A DNA stretch of 64,000 nt from CBDFLS01 sp965249185 (GCA_965249185.1 CBDFLS010000002.1:992001-1056000); one strand, 5' to 3'. Shown: positions 31,775-41,087, counted from the stretch's first letter. Notes: generated by a model not told the origin, from the letters alone. Numbers and translations are program-made.

Positions 31775-33415
31775 CTACTGGAAGTTGGCGATGCCCTCGG
31801 GCGTGAGCACTTCGATGAACCGGATCCGGTCGCTCTTGAGGGCGCGTCCCAGCTCGCTCAGAAGCTGGGCCAGGCTCTCGACCCGCACCGCCTCGATGCC
31901 GTAGGCGCCGGCCAGCGCGCAGAAGTCGGGGTTGCGCAGGTCGACGCCGAAGAAGCGGCCCTCGGGGTCCAGGGCCTGCTGGCCCTTCAGCGCGCCCCAG
32001 GCGTTATCGTTGAAGAGCAGGACCACCGGCGCCAGCCCGTACTGGACCGCCGTGCCCAACTCCTGGAAGTTGTACTGGAATCCACCGTCGCCGGCCACGC
32101 ACACCACCTGCCGGTCGGGCGCCGCCACCTTGGCGCCCAGGCTTGCGGGGAAGCCGTAGCCGATGCCTCCCCAGCCATGGGGGCTGTGTATCGTCCGCGG
32201 CTCGTAGGCGGGGAAGCACCGCGGAGCGGCGTAGGCCGGCATCGTCGCGTCCATCACCACCACCGCGTCCCGGTCCAGCACCGAGCGGACCCCTTCCCAG
32301 AGGGCCAGTTGGTTGGGGAGCTGCGATTGGACGGCGGCGTACGCGACCGCCTTCAGCGCCTCCAGCTCCGTGTGGTAGGCCTGGTCCCTGACCGTGCGCC
32401 GGCCGCCCAGGGCATCCAGCACCTGACGCAGCACCAGCTTGGCGTCCCCCACCAGGCTCGCGGCGACGGGGAAGGTCCGCTCGACCATGTCGGGATCGAT
32501 ATCCACCTGAATCAGGTTGGCGGGAAAGCGGAGCCCCGCTCCCTTGGTAGAGCTAAAGGGCAGGCTCGAGCCCACCACCAGGGCCACATCGCAGGAGGCG
32601 ATGAAGTCATGGATGGGAGTGGGACCATAGTAGCCTCCGCCCAGCGCGGTCCGCAGGGACAGCGGGTGGTCCTCCGGGAAAGCGCCCTTGGCGCCGCTTC
32701 CGGTGACGACGGGAGCATCCAGCAGCTCGGCCAGCTCCCGCATCTCCTGAGTGGCCCCGGAGGTCATGACGCCGCTGCCAGCCCACAGGACCGGGCGTTT
32801 CGCCTCCATGAGCATCCGGGCCGCCCGTTCCACCGCGGCCGGACCGGCCTGAGGCCGCTCCGCCTCCAGGGCCGGGACCTCCACCTCCGCCTCCTGGCCC
32901 AGGAAGTCGGTGGGCACCTCCACGACCGCGGGACGCGGATGGTGCGTGCGCAGGTGCGCCATGGCGCCGGCGATGTGGTCAGGGACCGCCTCCACGCTCT
33001 CCACCAGGGAGTGCCAGTCGGTGACGGAGGCAAACATGGTGAGCTGGTCCTTGGGATTGTGGGTTCGGCCCTTGCCCTGGTTGATCCACTCGTGCTCGAC
33101 CTCAGTGGTGATCTGGAGCAGCGGGACCGACGAGTGGTATGCCTCGCCCATGGAGCCCAGGGAGTTGGCGGCGCCGGGCCCGCAGCTCGTGAGCAGGACG
33201 CCCGGGCGGCCGCTGGTGCGTGCATAGCCGTCGGCCATGTAGGCCAGGGCGTGTTCGTGGCGGCTGCCGATGTACGCCAGCCGTCCCTGCTCCACCGCGT
33301 CACGGAGCGCGTCGAAGATCTTCAGGGTATGGACGGAGATGAGTCCGAAGACCGTGTCCACGCCCTGGGCGATGAGTGACTCCACCACGGCCTGCCCGCC
33401 GGTCATACGCGCCAT
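31775..33415 (-). CDS. TPP-dependent acetolactate-synthase-like enzyme (copy 2)
   Basis: A 546-residue paralogue of the gene at 29996, with the same start (MARMTGGQAVVESLIAQGVDTVFG) and the same end style (LTPEGI.F). Catalytic Glu is in GSRHEHALAYMADGYAR, the TPP motif is CVAGDGGFQYNFQELGTAVQYGLAPVV. GGAGG precedes ATG 33415 by about 9 nt. The two genes lie head to tail, 132 nt apart, and must derive from one tandem duplication followed by divergence. Substrate unknown; placement beside a 2-oxoacid dehydrogenase operon hints at 2-oxoacid chemistry. Confidence 0.86.
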   Translation of the reverse strand: MARMTGGQAVVESLIAQGVDTVFGLISVHTLKIFDALRDAVEQGRLAYIGSRHEHALAYMADGYARTSGRPGVLLTSCGPGAANSLGSMGEAYHSSVPLLQITTEVEHEWINQGKGRTHNPKDQLTMFASVTDWHSLVESVEAVPDHIAGAMAHLRTHHPRPAVVEVPTDFLGQEAEVEVPALEAERPQAGPAAVERAARMLMEAKRPVLWAGSGVMTSGATQEMRELAELLDAPVVTGSGAKGAFPEDHPLSLRTALGGGYYGPTPIHDFIASCDVALVVGSSLPFSSTKGAGLRFPANLIQVDIDPDMVERTFPVAASLVGDAKLVLRQVLDALGGRRTVRDQAYHTELEALKAVAYAAVQSQLPNQLALWEGVRSVLDRDAVVVMDATMPAYAAPRCFPAYEPRTIHSPHGWGGIGYGFPASLGAKVAAPDRQVVCVAGDGGFQYNFQELGTAVQYGLAPVVLLFNDNAWGALKGQQALDPEGRFFGVDLRNPDFCALAGAYGIEAVRVESLAQLLSELGRALKSDRIRFIEVLTPEGIANFQ

Positions 33416-33586
33416 GTCAGCTTACCTCCGCGAAGTTGTGCGTATGATACACGCGAGCGTGGGTGACGGGAACCAGCCGTCCTCACGAAAACGACTTGGC
33501 CCATGTCCGGGGGGCGGGAAAGCAATCACACGGAACGTTTGTGTACACCCTGGACTCCGGATGCGGAGCCTAGGGTGCGGGCGCGG

Positions 33587-34849
33587 CTAGCCCAGCAGCG
33601 GGACGGGGTTCTCCAGCAGGCGCTTTATCTCGCCCAGGAAGCGCGCGGCGTCGGCGCCGTTGGTGACCCGGTGGTCTGCCGAGAGGGTGGCCTGCATCAC
33701 CTCGCCCACCTCGATCCGCCCATCGCGGACCACGGGCTGCTGGCGCACGGCGCCCACGGCCAAGACCGCGTTCTGGGGCGCGTTGATGATGGCCGTGAAG
33801 CTGTCCACGTCGAACATGCCCAGGTTGCTGATGCTGAAGGTGCCGCCCGTGTACTCCTCCTGACGGAGCTTGCCGGCCCGGGTCCGCTCGCCCAGGTCCT
33901 TGCTCTCCTGGGCGATCTCCGCGAGCGACTTGCGCTCGCACTCCAGGAGGGCGGGCACGATGAGCCCCTCGGGCAGGGCGATGGCGATGCCGATGTTGAT
34001 ATGGGGCGCCACTTCCAGGTGGTTCTCCTTGAAGACGGCGTTGAACACGGTGAACTTGCCCAGCGCCACGGCGCAGGCCTTGATGATGATGTCGTTTACG
34101 CTGATGTGGAGCTCGCTGTCCGGGTCGGCGTTGAGCTGCTTGCGCGCGTCCATGGCCCGCGACATGTCCACGCTGGCGCTGACGTAGTAGTGGGGGACCT
34201 CCTGTTTGGCCTGATGGGTGCGCCGGGCGATGGCCTGGGCCATGCGCGAGAGCTCGATGCGCTGCACGTCGCCGGTCGCCGCTGCCGGCTCGGGTGCTGC
34301 CTTCGGTTCGGGGGCCGTCGCCGGCTCGCGCGCTGCCTCGGCGGGCGCTTGCTGCGCGAAGGCGAGCACATCATCCTTCGTAACGCGGCCGCCGGGCCCG
34401 GTGCCCTGCACCTGCGCCACGTCTATGCCCTGCTCGTCGGCGATGCGGCGGGCCACGGGTGAGACCTTCGGCGCATCCGCCGCCTTGGCGGCCTTGTCGG
34501 GCGTGGGAGCGGATGGAGCGGGGCTGTCCTGGGGTTCCGCAGTGGGGGGCTCCGCAGTGGGGGACTTCGCGGCGGGCGCATCGGCGGAGGGAGTATCCGG
34601 CAGGGCCTCGTCGGCGGCGCCTATGTACGCGATAACCTGGCCCACGGGCACGGTGCCGCCTTGGCTCACCACGATGCGCCGCAGGAGGCCGGAGGCCTCG
34701 GCCTCTATCTCTACCGTGGCCTTGTCCGTCTCGATTTCGACGATGGCCTCGCCCCGGCGAACCTCCTCCCCCTCCTGCTTCAGCCACCGCACCACGGTGC
34801 CCTCGGCCATGTCGTACCCCATCTGGGGCATCAATACTTCAGTAGCCAT
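33587..34849 (-). CDS. pdhC: Dihydrolipoamide acyltransferase (E2 of a 2-oxoacid dehydrogenase complex)
   Basis: A 420-residue E2. The lipoyl domain (residues 1-77) has its lipoylated Lys in IETDKATVE. An Ala/Pro linker follows, then the peripheral-subunit-binding domain (VSPVARRIADEQGIDVAQVQGTGPGGRVTKDDV) and the catalytic domain with a second linker. The active-site motif reads DHRVTNGADAARF: the usual HxxxDG has Asn in place of Asp. GGAGG precedes ATG 34849. It is the last gene of lpd-E1alpha-E1beta-E2. The acyl group could be acetyl or branched-chain; acetyl is more likely from similarity. Confidence 0.9.
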   Translation of the reverse strand: MATEVLMPQMGYDMAEGTVVRWLKQEGEEVRRGEAIVEIETDKATVEIEAEASGLLRRIVVSQGGTVPVGQVIAYIGAADEALPDTPSADAPAAKSPTAEPPTAEPQDSPAPSAPTPDKAAKAADAPKVSPVARRIADEQGIDVAQVQGTGPGGRVTKDDVLAFAQQAPAEAAREPATAPEPKAAPEPAAATGDVQRIELSRMAQAIARRTHQAKQEVPHYYVSASVDMSRAMDARKQLNADPDSELHISVNDIIIKACAVALGKFTVFNAVFKENHLEVAPHINIGIAIALPEGLIVPALLECERKSLAEIAQESKDLGERTRAGKLRQEEYTGGTFSISNLGMFDVDSFTAIINAPQNAVLAVGAVRQQPVVRDGRIEVGEVMQATLSADHRVTNGADAARFLGEIKRLLENPVPLLG

Positions 34850-34950
34850 GCCGGAACACCTCCATCGTCCGCGCTAGGCCGCGCTGCGCGCAGTTTACCG
34901 ACCCCGCCGAGGGGAGTCTAGCGCCGGGGTGCAACCGTGGACCCGCGCGC

Positions 34951-35928
34951 TTAGACCCCCACCACCCGGGCGAGCGTGTCCAACACCTTTTGCGCGTCGG
35001 GGATGGCGGCCTTCTCCAAGGAGAGGGCGTAGGGTTGGGGCACCTCCTCGCCGCCCACCCTGGCCACCGGCGCGTCCAGGGAATCGAAGCAGGCCTCCTG
35101 GATCTGCGCCGCCACCTCCGCGCCGAAGCCGCCCGTGCGCCAGGCCTCCTCGACCACCAGCGCGCGGTTCGTCTTCCGGACGGACTCGTAGACCGTCTCC
35201 ATGTCCAGGGGCCGCAGACTCCTGAGGTCGATGACCTCGGCCTCCACGCCACGGTCAGCCAGCACCTGGGCGGCGTCCAGGGCCACGTGGACCATCCGCG
35301 AGTAGGCCACGAGTGTCACGCCGTCGCCCCGCCGCTGCACCGACGCCTGGCCGAAGGGCACCGTGTACGGCTCGTCCGGCACCTCGCCGCGCAGCCGGTA
35401 GAGGAGAGAGTGCTCCGCGAAGAGCACCGGGTCCTCCTCCAGGAACGCCTGGCGCAGCATCCCAAGCGCGTCGTAGGGCGTGGCGGGGACCGCCACCTTC
35501 AAGCCGGGCAGCGTGGCGAACCAGCCCTCCAGGCTCTGGGAGTGAGTGGCGGCCATGCCGCCGCCGCCGCCGGTGACTGTTCGTAAGATCAGGGGCGAGT
35601 TTAGCTGGCCGCCGGACATGTACCGTACCTTGGTGGCGTGGTTCACGATCTGGTCGAGGGCCAGCAGGGAGAAGTTGATGGTCATCAGCTCCACCACGGG
35701 ACGGAGTCCGGCCATGGCCGCGCCGGCGCCGCAGCCCACGATGACCGACTCGGAGATGGGCGTGTCCTTGATCCGTTTGGGGCCGTACTGCTCCAGGAAC
35801 CCTTTGGTGACGGCGTAGGCGCCGCCGTAGTTGCCGATGTCCTCGCCCAAGATGAACACGCGCTCGTCGCCGTCCAGCGCCTCTTGAAGTCCCCGGCGAA
35901 CCGCCTCTCGATAGGTGATCTCTGGCAT
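34951..35928 (-). CDS. pdhB: 2-oxoacid (pyruvate) dehydrogenase E1 subunit beta
   Basis: A 325-residue E1 beta. ITYREAVRRGLQEALDGDERVFILGEDIGNYGGAYAVTKGFLEQYG is the standard N-terminal TPP-binding part with Glu of GEDIG; DTPISESVIVGCGAGAAMAGLRPVVELM and the C-terminal transketolase domain (VTLVAYSRMVH, EVIDLRSLRPLD, VVEEAWRTGGFGAEV) follow. With the alpha subunit it decarboxylates pyruvate or a related 2-oxoacid and acylates E2. GGGGAG supports ATG 35928 (MPEITYRE); an upstream ATG at 35943 is less likely. Confidence 0.93.
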   Translation of the reverse strand: MPEITYREAVRRGLQEALDGDERVFILGEDIGNYGGAYAVTKGFLEQYGPKRIKDTPISESVIVGCGAGAAMAGLRPVVELMTINFSLLALDQIVNHATKVRYMSGGQLNSPLILRTVTGGGGGMAATHSQSLEGWFATLPGLKVAVPATPYDALGMLRQAFLEEDPVLFAEHSLLYRLRGEVPDEPYTVPFGQASVQRRGDGVTLVAYSRMVHVALDAAQVLADRGVEAEVIDLRSLRPLDMETVYESVRKTNRALVVEEAWRTGGFGAEVAAQIQEACFDSLDAPVARVGGEEVPQPYALSLEKAAIPDAQKVLDTLARVVGV

Positions 35929-35970
35929 GCTCACTCCCCTCATTGGGCTTCGGCTTCCGGCTTGGGAACG

Positions 35971-36942
35971 CTAGCCCAGGATATCGTCGTAGAGCTCGCT
36001 CGGGTCCGGCACGGGGCTGGCGTCGGCGAACGCGACCGCCTCGTCAACGGCCTGCTCGACCTGCAGGTCCACCGCCTGCAGCTCCGCCTCGGTGACCCCA
36101 TGCTCCGCGAGCAGCAGCCCGTGGAAGGCGGGGATGGGGTCTTTGGCCTTCCAGTAGTCCTCTTCGTCCTGGGGCCGGTATTCGCTGGGGTCGGCCAGGG
36201 AGTGGCCCCGGAATCGGTAGGTGAGCGCCTCCATGAAGTAGGGGCCGTTGCCGCTGCGGACCCAGTCCGCCGCCTCCGAGGTGGCTTCCCGCACGGCGAG
36301 CACGTCCATCCCGTCCACCTGCTTTGCTGGAATGCCGTAGGGCTCCGCCGCGCGATAGATCTCCTTGACGGCGAACACCTCGGAGACGGGCGAGCCCATG
36401 CCGTAGAGGTTGTTCTCGCAGAAGAAGATGACGGGCAGACGCCAGATGGCGGCCAGGTTCATCGCCTCGTGGAACTCCCCCTCGTTCAGCGCGCCGTCGC
36501 CCAGGAAGCAGAGGACGATCCGGTCCTCCTCCTTGTACTGGGCTGCGAAGGCGAGGCCCACCGCCAGCGGGAGCTGCCCGCCCACGATGGCGTAGCCGCC
36601 CATGAAGTTCCTGCTGGCGTCGAAGAGGTGCATGGAGCCGCCCTTGCCCTTGCTGGACCCGGTGGACCGGCCGAACAGCTCGGCCATTATTATTTTAGGG
36701 TCCATGCCTCTGGCCAGGGCGTGGCCGTGGTCGCGGTAGTGCGTGATCACGTAGTCCTGCGAAGGAAGGACTGGAATCGCTCCAGCCGCGATGGCCTCCT
36801 CACCGATGTAGAGGTGGAGAAAGCCGCGGATTTTGCCCCGCATGTACTGCTCGCCCGCCCGCTCCTCGAAGCGGCGGATCAGCACCATATGGCGGTAGAG
36901 CTCCACCAGCTCGGTCCTGCTCAGCTCTTGCGTTAGCTTCAT
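35971..36942 (-). CDS. pdhA: 2-oxoacid (pyruvate) dehydrogenase E1 subunit alpha
   Basis: A 323-residue E1 alpha. LYRHMVLIRRFEERAGEQYMRGKIRGFLHLYIGEEA is the family N-terminus, GRSTGSSKGKGGSMHLFD the conserved loop, and FLGDGALNEGEFHEAMNLAAIWRLPVIFFCENN the TPP-binding motif. YRFRGHSLADPSEYR is the phosphorylation-loop equivalent. AGAGGAG precedes ATG 36942. It forms a heterotetramer with the beta subunit encoded 42 nt downstream. Confidence 0.94.
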   Translation of the reverse strand: MKLTQELSRTELVELYRHMVLIRRFEERAGEQYMRGKIRGFLHLYIGEEAIAAGAIPVLPSQDYVITHYRDHGHALARGMDPKIIMAELFGRSTGSSKGKGGSMHLFDASRNFMGGYAIVGGQLPLAVGLAFAAQYKEEDRIVLCFLGDGALNEGEFHEAMNLAAIWRLPVIFFCENNLYGMGSPVSEVFAVKEIYRAAEPYGIPAKQVDGMDVLAVREATSEAADWVRSGNGPYFMEALTYRFRGHSLADPSEYRPQDEEDYWKAKDPIPAFHGLLLAEHGVTEAELQAVDLQVEQAVDEAVAFADASPVPDPSELYDDILG

Positions 36943-36985
36943 GCGACTCCTCTCGCAAAACGATGCCGCGCCCGGCGCCGGAGCG

Positions 36986-38365
36986 TTAGATGTGGATGGC
37001 CCGGCCCTCGGCGTCCAGGGCCGCCTCCTTCACCACCTCGGAGATGGTGGGATGGGCGTTGACCACGGCCCCCACCTCCATGCTCGTACCCTCCATCACG
37101 CGGGCAAGGCTCAGCTCGCCCAGCATCTCCGTCACCTCGTGGCCGATGAGATGGCCCCCAAGCAGCTCGCCGCTGTTGGAGTCTACCAGCACCTTGGCCA
37201 GACCCTCGGTCTCGCCCAGGGCCAGCGCTTTGCCGTTGGCCGACAACGGGAAGCGGCCCACCTTGTACGCCAAGCCCTTGGCCTTGGCCTCCTGCTCCGT
37301 CAGCCCGAAGCTGGCCACCTGGGGGTTGCAATAGATGGCCCGGGGCATGGCGCCGTAGTCCAGGGGCGCCGGCTCCTCTCCGGCCAGCCGCTCGGCCACG
37401 TACACCCCTTGGGCCTGGGCCACATGGGCCAGCGCCATAACGCCCATCACGTCGCCGATGGCGTACACGCCTTCGTCGTTGGCCTGGAGCGCGTCGTCGA
37501 CCCGAACAAACCCCTTTTCGAGGGTGACGCCGGCCTCCTCCAGCCCCAGCTCCTCGGTGTTGGCCTGGATGCCCACGGCCACCAGCACCCGGTCGGCCTG
37601 CAGCGCCTGGCCGCCCTGGGGCGTCTCCACCTCCACCGTGGCGCCTTCGGCGCCGTTTCGGCGCAGCCCCGACACCTTGGCGTCGGTGTGGAGATGGACC
37701 CCCTGCCGCTCGAAGGCGCGGGCCAGGTGATTGCTGATCTCCTCATCCTCTAGCGGTAGGATGCGCGGCATCATCTCGACGATATACACCTCGGCCCCGT
37801 AGGCGTTGTAGATGTAGGCGAACTCCGCGCCGATGGCGCCGCCGCCGACGATGACGACCCGTGGAGGGATATCCCGCTGCACAATGGCTTCTCGATAGGT
37901 CACCACCAGCTCGCCGTCGACCTCCAGCGCGGGGATGGACCGGGGCCGGGCGCCCGTGGCCAGCACGACGTTCTTGGCCTCCAGACGCCGATCGCCCACC
38001 GCTACCGTGTGGGGGTCCGAGAGGCGGGCGATGCCGCGCACCACCTCCACCTTGTTCTTCTTCAGCAGGCCCTGGACACCCTGGGTCAGCTTGCTCACCA
38101 CCTGGCGGCTCCGCTCCACGGCGTGGGCGTAATCGGCGGTGAGGCCGTCCACCTGGATGCCGAAGTCCTGCGCCCGGTGGAACAGGGAGAGGACCTCCGC
38201 GTTCCGGAGCAGCGCCTTGCTGGGAATACACCCCCAGTTCAGGCAAACGCCTCCCAGCTCCTCCCGCTCCGCCACCACCACGCGCATCCCCAGTTGGGCG
38301 GCGCGAATGGCGGCCACATAGCCGCCGGGTCCCGCGCCGATCACCGCCAGGTCGTAGTCAGCCAT
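36986..38365 (-). CDS. lpdA: Dihydrolipoyl dehydrogenase (E3)
   Basis: A 459-residue flavoprotein. The FAD site is DLAVIGAGPGGYVAAIRAAQLG, the redox disulphide GGVCLNWGCIPSKALLR, the NAD site VVIVGGGAIGAEFAYIYNAYG, and the C-terminal catalytic His-Glu is in VNAHPTISEVVKEAALD. It reoxidises the lipoyl group of E2 with NAD. First gene of the complex operon, transcribed with the E1 and E2 genes. ATG 38365 starts MADYDLAV; TTG 38371 is a weaker option. It is divergent from the gene at 38641. Confidence 0.95.
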   Translation of the reverse strand: MADYDLAVIGAGPGGYVAAIRAAQLGMRVVVAEREELGGVCLNWGCIPSKALLRNAEVLSLFHRAQDFGIQVDGLTADYAHAVERSRQVVSKLTQGVQGLLKKNKVEVVRGIARLSDPHTVAVGDRRLEAKNVVLATGARPRSIPALEVDGELVVTYREAIVQRDIPPRVVIVGGGAIGAEFAYIYNAYGAEVYIVEMMPRILPLEDEEISNHLARAFERQGVHLHTDAKVSGLRRNGAEGATVEVETPQGGQALQADRVLVAVGIQANTEELGLEEAGVTLEKGFVRVDDALQANDEGVYAIGDVMGVMALAHVAQAQGVYVAERLAGEEPAPLDYGAMPRAIYCNPQVASFGLTEQEAKAKGLAYKVGRFPLSANGKALALGETEGLAKVLVDSNSGELLGGHLIGHEVTEMLGELSLARVMEGTSMEVGAVVNAHPTISEVVKEAALDAEGRAIHI

Positions 38366-38628
38366 AGACAAAAACTTTCGGAGAAACTTTACTGCCTCGA
38401 ACGCAGGGCCATCTATGTATTATTCGTCACTTTCGCCGGGATTTAACACTAGTATACAGCTTCGTGATGCGTTCGTAACCCCGCCCCGCATCATTCATGG
38501 GCTCTCAGAGGGATGGGACAAGCTTCTAAGCGCCCCTTTTCCCATAGATAACGTCTATGGCACGTGGTGTTTCGCTGAGTTCGGGGTCCTCCGGCCTCGG
38601 TCCGCTGCCCAGCCTCGTAGCCTCGCGG

Positions 38629-38640
38629 TATAATGGGGGC
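38629..38640 (+). promoter_or_regulatory. -10 element immediately before a GTG start (leaderless transcript)
   Basis: Perfect TATAAT at 38629-38634, and the GTG start codon of the next gene begins at 38641, 7 nt later, where transcription itself would begin. The -35 region is weak. No separate ribosome site exists. Confidence 0.6.
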
Positions 38641-39348
38641 GTGACGCACGAATACGATACACGCATCGCCTACGCGGTGCGAAATACCTACGTGGTGCGG
38701 CCGCCCCGCCAGATGCTGGCCACGTTCGGCACCACCACCATCCGCTACTACTTGGTCACCGAGCCCGTCTACGCCGAGCTCGACCCCAGGAAGGACCGGG
38801 ACGAAGCGGTGGTCCGCGAGGGGACGGTCATGGCGGAGCGTCCCCAAGTGGTGACCCCCTATTACCTGTCGCGAGCCGAGGGGTTTACGGACAACGCGGG
38901 CCGGTATCTGGAGCGGTTGGTCCAGGAGTACGGCCCCCACGCGCCCGGACTGCTCTACGCCTACAAGAACCAGGACATGCAGATGTCCATCGTCTCCGGC
39001 GCCGCCGTGGAGGTGGCCTCCAGGCTCCGCCAGCGGCTGGACCGGGAGGACCGGCGTCTGGAGGCGGTCATCCGTGGTGTCGACGAGCTATGGGACGTTT
39101 CACTGATGAAGTTCATCTACGAGCTCACCAGCGCATCGGTGCGGTCCAACGTCTCCGACCTGCACCGGCAGGGGCTGTTCGAGATGGAGGGTGACGTGCC
39201 CAGGGAGGCCCGCCAGCGTATCGAGCGCCTGCTGGAGGAGGCGCGCCGAGGCCACGCCGACCCCTCCGAGGTCAAGCGCGAGCTCGACCGCTGGGGCCTC
39301 TTCGAGGAGTACCAGGACGTGTTCTTGAGCCTCTTCAAGCGACGATAG
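38641..39348 (+). CDS. Conserved-looking hypothetical protein, probable leaderless mRNA
   Basis: 235 residues from GTG 38641. Charged, soluble, no cysteine; the N-terminus reads VTHEYDTRIAYAVRNTYVVRPP, the middle ATFGTTTIRYYLVTEPVYAEL and EGTVMAERPQVVTPYYLSRAEGF, and the C-terminus is helical and highly charged (REARQRIERLLEEARRGH, SEVKRELDRWGLFEEYQDVF). I recognise no family. A nucleic-acid or regulatory role would be speculation. Earlier in-frame codons (from 38557) lie upstream of the -10 box and are unlikely. It is divergent from lpdA. Confidence 0.75.
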   Translation: MTHEYDTRIAYAVRNTYVVRPPRQMLATFGTTTIRYYLVTEPVYAELDPRKDRDEAVVREGTVMAERPQVVTPYYLSRAEGFTDNAGRYLERLVQEYGPHAPGLLYAYKNQDMQMSIVSGAAVEVASRLRQRLDREDRRLEAVIRGVDELWDVSLMKFIYELTSASVRSNVSDLHRQGLFEMEGDVPREARQRIERLLEEARRGHADPSEVKRELDRWGLFEEYQDVFLSLFKRR

Positions 39349-39414
39349 GAGGGGAGCTTACGCCTATAGGGAGCGTCCTGGTTCCGGTGCAACACCGGAG
39401 AGGGCGAGCCCTGG

Positions 39415-40233
39415 CTAACTGATGTGGGATGCGCCGTTCACCGACAGCGTCTCCCCGGAGACGTAGTTGGCGAAGTCGGAGGCGAGGAAGAGCATGGGCC
39501 CCACCGCCTCTTCGATGGTGGCGATGCGGTGCAGCGGTGAGGTGTCGAGATACCGCTGGCGGGCCTCGGCGGGGATGCCCTGCACCGCCTCCCCCACCCG
39601 CTCGTCTTGGGTGTCGCGCACGCGGGTGAGCCGGGTATCGACGGCGCCGAAGGCGACGGAGTTGGCCAGGATGTTGAACCTGGCGCCCTCCAGGGCCGCG
39701 GTCCGAGTCAGGCCGAGGATGCCCGTCTTGGCGGCGGCGTAGTTGGCCTGGCCCAGGTTGCCCCAGCCGGACCGCGACGAGACGGTGATGAGCTTGCGCG
39801 ACACGGCGACTCCCCCCGCCTCTTGCTCCTGCTGCGCGCGCTGGCGCATGAGCTTGAAGGACTCGCGCACCACCCGGAAGGTCCCCGTCAGGTGGACGTC
39901 GATGATCGTCTGCCACTGCTCGTCGGTCATGCGGTGGAACATAACGTCCCAGGTGAAGCCGGCGCAGGTGGCCGCGATGTGGAGGTCGCCGTAGCGCGTC
40001 TCCGCCTCCTGGACCAGCCGCTCGGCCAGGCTGGGGTCGGTCACGGAGCCGGGTATGGCCACCGCCTGGCCGCCCCGCTCGATGGCCTCCTCCACAGTCT
40101 TCTGGACCGGCCCGGGGTCGAGGTCGTTGGCCACCACGCTGACCCCCTCGGCGGCCAGCGCCAGTGTCAGCCCCCGGCCTATGCCGCGTCCGGCGCCGGT
40201 GACCACCGCGACTCTTCCCTCAAGACCCCACAT
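39415..40233 (-). CDS. Short-chain dehydrogenase/reductase (SDR), copy 1
   Basis: A 272-residue classical SDR. The cofactor motif is VTGAGRGIGRGL (TGxxxGxG), Asp in NDLDPG suggests a preference for NAD, and the catalytic part reads ITVSSRSGWGNLGQANYAAAK with Ser and YxxxK. The C-terminus FLASDFANYVSGETLSVNGA is standard. GAGGGA precedes ATG 40233. Its neighbour at 40263-41087 is a clear paralogue in the same direction 29 nt upstream, so they probably form an operon. Substrate unknown. Confidence 0.9.
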   Translation of the reverse strand: MWGLEGRVAVVTGAGRGIGRGLTLALAAEGVSVVANDLDPGPVQKTVEEAIERGGQAVAIPGSVTDPSLAERLVQEAETRYGDLHIAATCAGFTWDVMFHRMTDEQWQTIIDVHLTGTFRVVRESFKLMRQRAQQEQEAGGVAVSRKLITVSSRSGWGNLGQANYAAAKTGILGLTRTAALEGARFNILANSVAFGAVDTRLTRVRDTQDERVGEAVQGIPAEARQRYLDTSPLHRIATIEEAVGPMLFLASDFANYVSGETLSVNGASHIS

Positions 40234-40262
40234 GGCATTCCCTCTGCAATCGGAAATGGGCG

Positions 40263-41087
40263 CTATGTCGTACGCGCGGCGCCGTTGACCGCCATCAGCT
40301 CTCCGGAGATGTAGTTGGCGTAGTCCGACGCCAGGAAGAGCATGGGCCCGATGGCCTCGGCAATGGTGCCGATGCGGCCCCGGGGCATGTTGCTCACGTA
40401 GCGGGCCATATCCTCCGGTTCGATGCCCAGCCTCACCTTGCCCATCCACTCGTTCTGGGACTCCGTGGCCTTGGTGAGCCTGGTGTCGAGGAGTCCGAAG
40501 GCCATGGCGTTGGCCAGGATGTTGAACCTGGCGCCCTCCAGGGCCACGGTGCGGATGAGGCCAACGATGCCCGCCTTACCCGCCGCGTAGTTGCCCATGC
40601 TCCACGTGCCGAAGAAGCTCCCGGAGGAGACGGCGACGATCTTGCGGGCTATGGGCGTCTTCCCGGCCTCCTGCTCCTGCTGGGCGCGCTCGCGCATGAG
40701 CTTGTACCCCTCGCGCACCACCCGGAAGGTGCCGGTGGAGTGGACGCCGATCATGGCCTCCCACTGCTCGTCGGTGGTGTCCTCGACCGCGGCGTCCCAG
40801 TTCCACCCGGCGCAGGTGGCCACGATGTGGAGGTCGCCGTACCGCTCGACCGCCTCCTGGGCCATGCGCTCCGCCACGCCGGGCTCGGTCACGTCGCCCA
40901 CGACCGCCACCGCCTGGCCGCCATTCGCGACCGCCTCCCGCACGGTGTCGTGGGCCGGCTCCGCGTCGATGTCGTTGACCACCACGCTAACGCCGTCGGC
41001 GGCGAAGGCGAGCGCCAGGCCCCGGCCCACGCCACGGCCAGCCCCGCTGACAACCGCTACTCTGCCCTCAAGGCCCCAATTCACCAT
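40263..41087 (-). CDS. Short-chain dehydrogenase/reductase (SDR), copy 2
   Basis: A 274-residue SDR paralogue of the downstream gene. Cofactor site VSGAGRGVGRGLALAF, catalytic stretch VAVSSGSFFGTWSMGNYAAGK with Ser and YxxxK, C-terminus FLASDYANYISGELMAVNGA. Both share the unusual insert MRERAQQEQEAGKTPIARK before the catalytic Ser, which ties them to one subfamily. AGGAGG precedes ATG 41087. First gene of the pair. Confidence 0.9.
   Translation of the reverse strand: MVNWGLEGRVAVVSGAGRGVGRGLALAFAADGVSVVVNDIDAEPAHDTVREAVANGGQAVAVVGDVTEPGVAERMAQEAVERYGDLHIVATCAGWNWDAAVEDTTDEQWEAMIGVHSTGTFRVVREGYKLMRERAQQEQEAGKTPIARKIVAVSSGSFFGTWSMGNYAAGKAGIVGLIRTVALEGARFNILANAMAFGLLDTRLTKATESQNEWMGKVRLGIEPEDMARYVSNMPRGRIGTIAEAIGPMLFLASDYANYISGELMAVNGAARTT

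Noticed and set aside
31040..33379. A 779-codon open frame on the plus strand
   Set aside because: It is antisense to both TPP-enzyme genes, high GC keeps it open, its composition (Gly/His/Arg rich) fits no family, and the opposite strand is certain.
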